Assembly (NCBI GenBank): GCA_907165275.2
Contig: OU015671.1
Span: 10,075,001 to 10,139,000, forward strand
DNA length: 64,000 bases
Origin: Zygaena filipendulae
Lineage: Eukaryota; Arthropoda; Insecta; Lepidoptera; Zygaenidae
Direction: 5' to 3'
Each line of letters begins with the position of its first letter. The first letter of the stretch is position 1. A model generated the notes under the pieces. It saw only the letters and a list, made by a program, of their open reading frames with translations, was not told where the DNA came from and made no database searches. The position numbers and the translations under genes were made by a program. Shown here piece by piece: positions 63,646 through 64,000 of the stretch.

Positions 63646-63842
63646 TAATAATATAAAACATAAACAAATTTAATAAATTGTAGCGATTAATTATTTAAAA
63701 CTCGCTTCTTCAACGTCCTGTGTTTGTTTACATTTGAGACCATCGTGTAGACTCAAGACTGTAGAGGCAGCGGTCGGCGACCTCGCCTGATTGAAATAAA
63801 CTGCACTGTTTCCGATATATGATAAAATATTATATTTATACT

Positions 63843-63970
63843 TACTACTGTGCCCCGCTGTTTCACCCGCGGTAATTTCGGAGTTCCCGCGGGAATTCCG
63901 GGATAAAAGTACCCTATGTCCTTTTCTGTAGGTAGGTGACAATGTGTGTTTCAATGGTGATCGGTCGGTT
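63843..63970 (-). mobile_element. CCGCGG Helitron-like repeat, 3' half
   Basis: CTACTGTGCCCCGCTGTTTC, CCGCGGTAATTTCGGAGTTC, TACCCTATGTCCTTTTCTGT, fading before the window end. Confidence 0.62.
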
Positions 63971-64000
63971 ATTGTACTGAATGTTCAATTTCGAAATTAT

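Larger units (their letters stand above)
40960..64000 (-). other. Receptor intron upstream of the ECL1 exon (over 23 kb, partial)
   Basis: From the acceptor at 40960-40961 to the window end I found no stretch encoding TM1 or TM2 (GN.L....... or N.YL..LA.SDLL). The region is transposon-dense. Stretches with nothing recognised: 42340-42990, 43345-44210, 44700-45536, 46801-47136, 47290-47880, 48170-48864, 50373-50810, 52400-52806, 53024-53552, 60812-60900, 61045-61574 and 62270-62565. Confidence 0.6.

Overview
The window is AT-rich, intron-scale nuclear DNA from an insect, very probably a moth or butterfly (Lepidoptera). I infer this from the dominant short repeat with its CCGCGG hairpin, from tRNA-derived SINEs, from LINE 3' ends and from many MITEs of kinds I associate with lepidopteran genomes. 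There are no bacterial operons, rRNA genes, convincing tRNA genes or CRISPR arrays.

The one host gene I can support is on the minus strand. It is a rhodopsin-like neuropeptide receptor of the pyrokinin/PBAN/CAPA (neuromedin-U-type) group. Six coding exons join in frame with canonical GT-AG sites: 40869-40959 (ECL1 to start of TM3), 29047-29246 (TM3-TM4, ERY), 25508-25655 (ECL2-TM5), 14964-15076 (ICL3), 7158-7341 (TM6-TM7, CWAP and NPILY) and 5549-5960 (helix 8, tail, stop). Together they give about 381 residues. The exon or exons for the N-terminus, TM1 and TM2 are not visible and must lie beyond position 64000. Nearly the whole window is therefore the introns and 3' flank of one gene.

The rest is a dense, layered transposon record. 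1-5250: an intact-looking Tc1-type element (1331-2901) and a Tigger/pogo-type element without its catalytic domain (3921-5250). 5292-5514: a hAT-like MITE just behind the receptor stop codon, with a sister copy at 19110-19332. 7400-33800: many copies of a Helitron-like repeat plus MITEs of several families. 28900-29830: retroposon sequence presses on both sides of the TM3-TM4 exon. 34000-53700: more MITEs, LINE 3' ends, tRNA SINEs and a nested DNA-element stack at 45541-46796. 54010-60808: two 3398-bp PIF/Harbinger elements in direct tandem, sharing one TTA, each with a decayed Myb/SANT gene (+) and a decayed HARBI1-like transposase (-). A related Harbinger MITE lies at 7977-8213.

The commonest repeat, called here the CCGCGG family, has Helitron-like ends. 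Well-preserved copies start with TC after an A, finish with a CCGCGG-loop-CCGCGG hairpin about 11 bases before CTAG, and are followed by T. Several unrelated 5' bodies share this one 3' end. Subfamilies used below: a = begins TCCTACTAATATTATAAA; b = contains CACGTGTCACGTTGTTTG; c = contains AAATTAACAGCTTTT; d = contains GTAATCTCTGGATCTACTGA; e = contains TGAGTTTCGGAATTCCCGC; f = contains GTGATTCATGAGGAAGG; g = begins near TAGAATCCGCGATTCTGTAC. Assignments to named lepidopteran families (Lep1, Metulj, HaSE) are from memory and were not searched.
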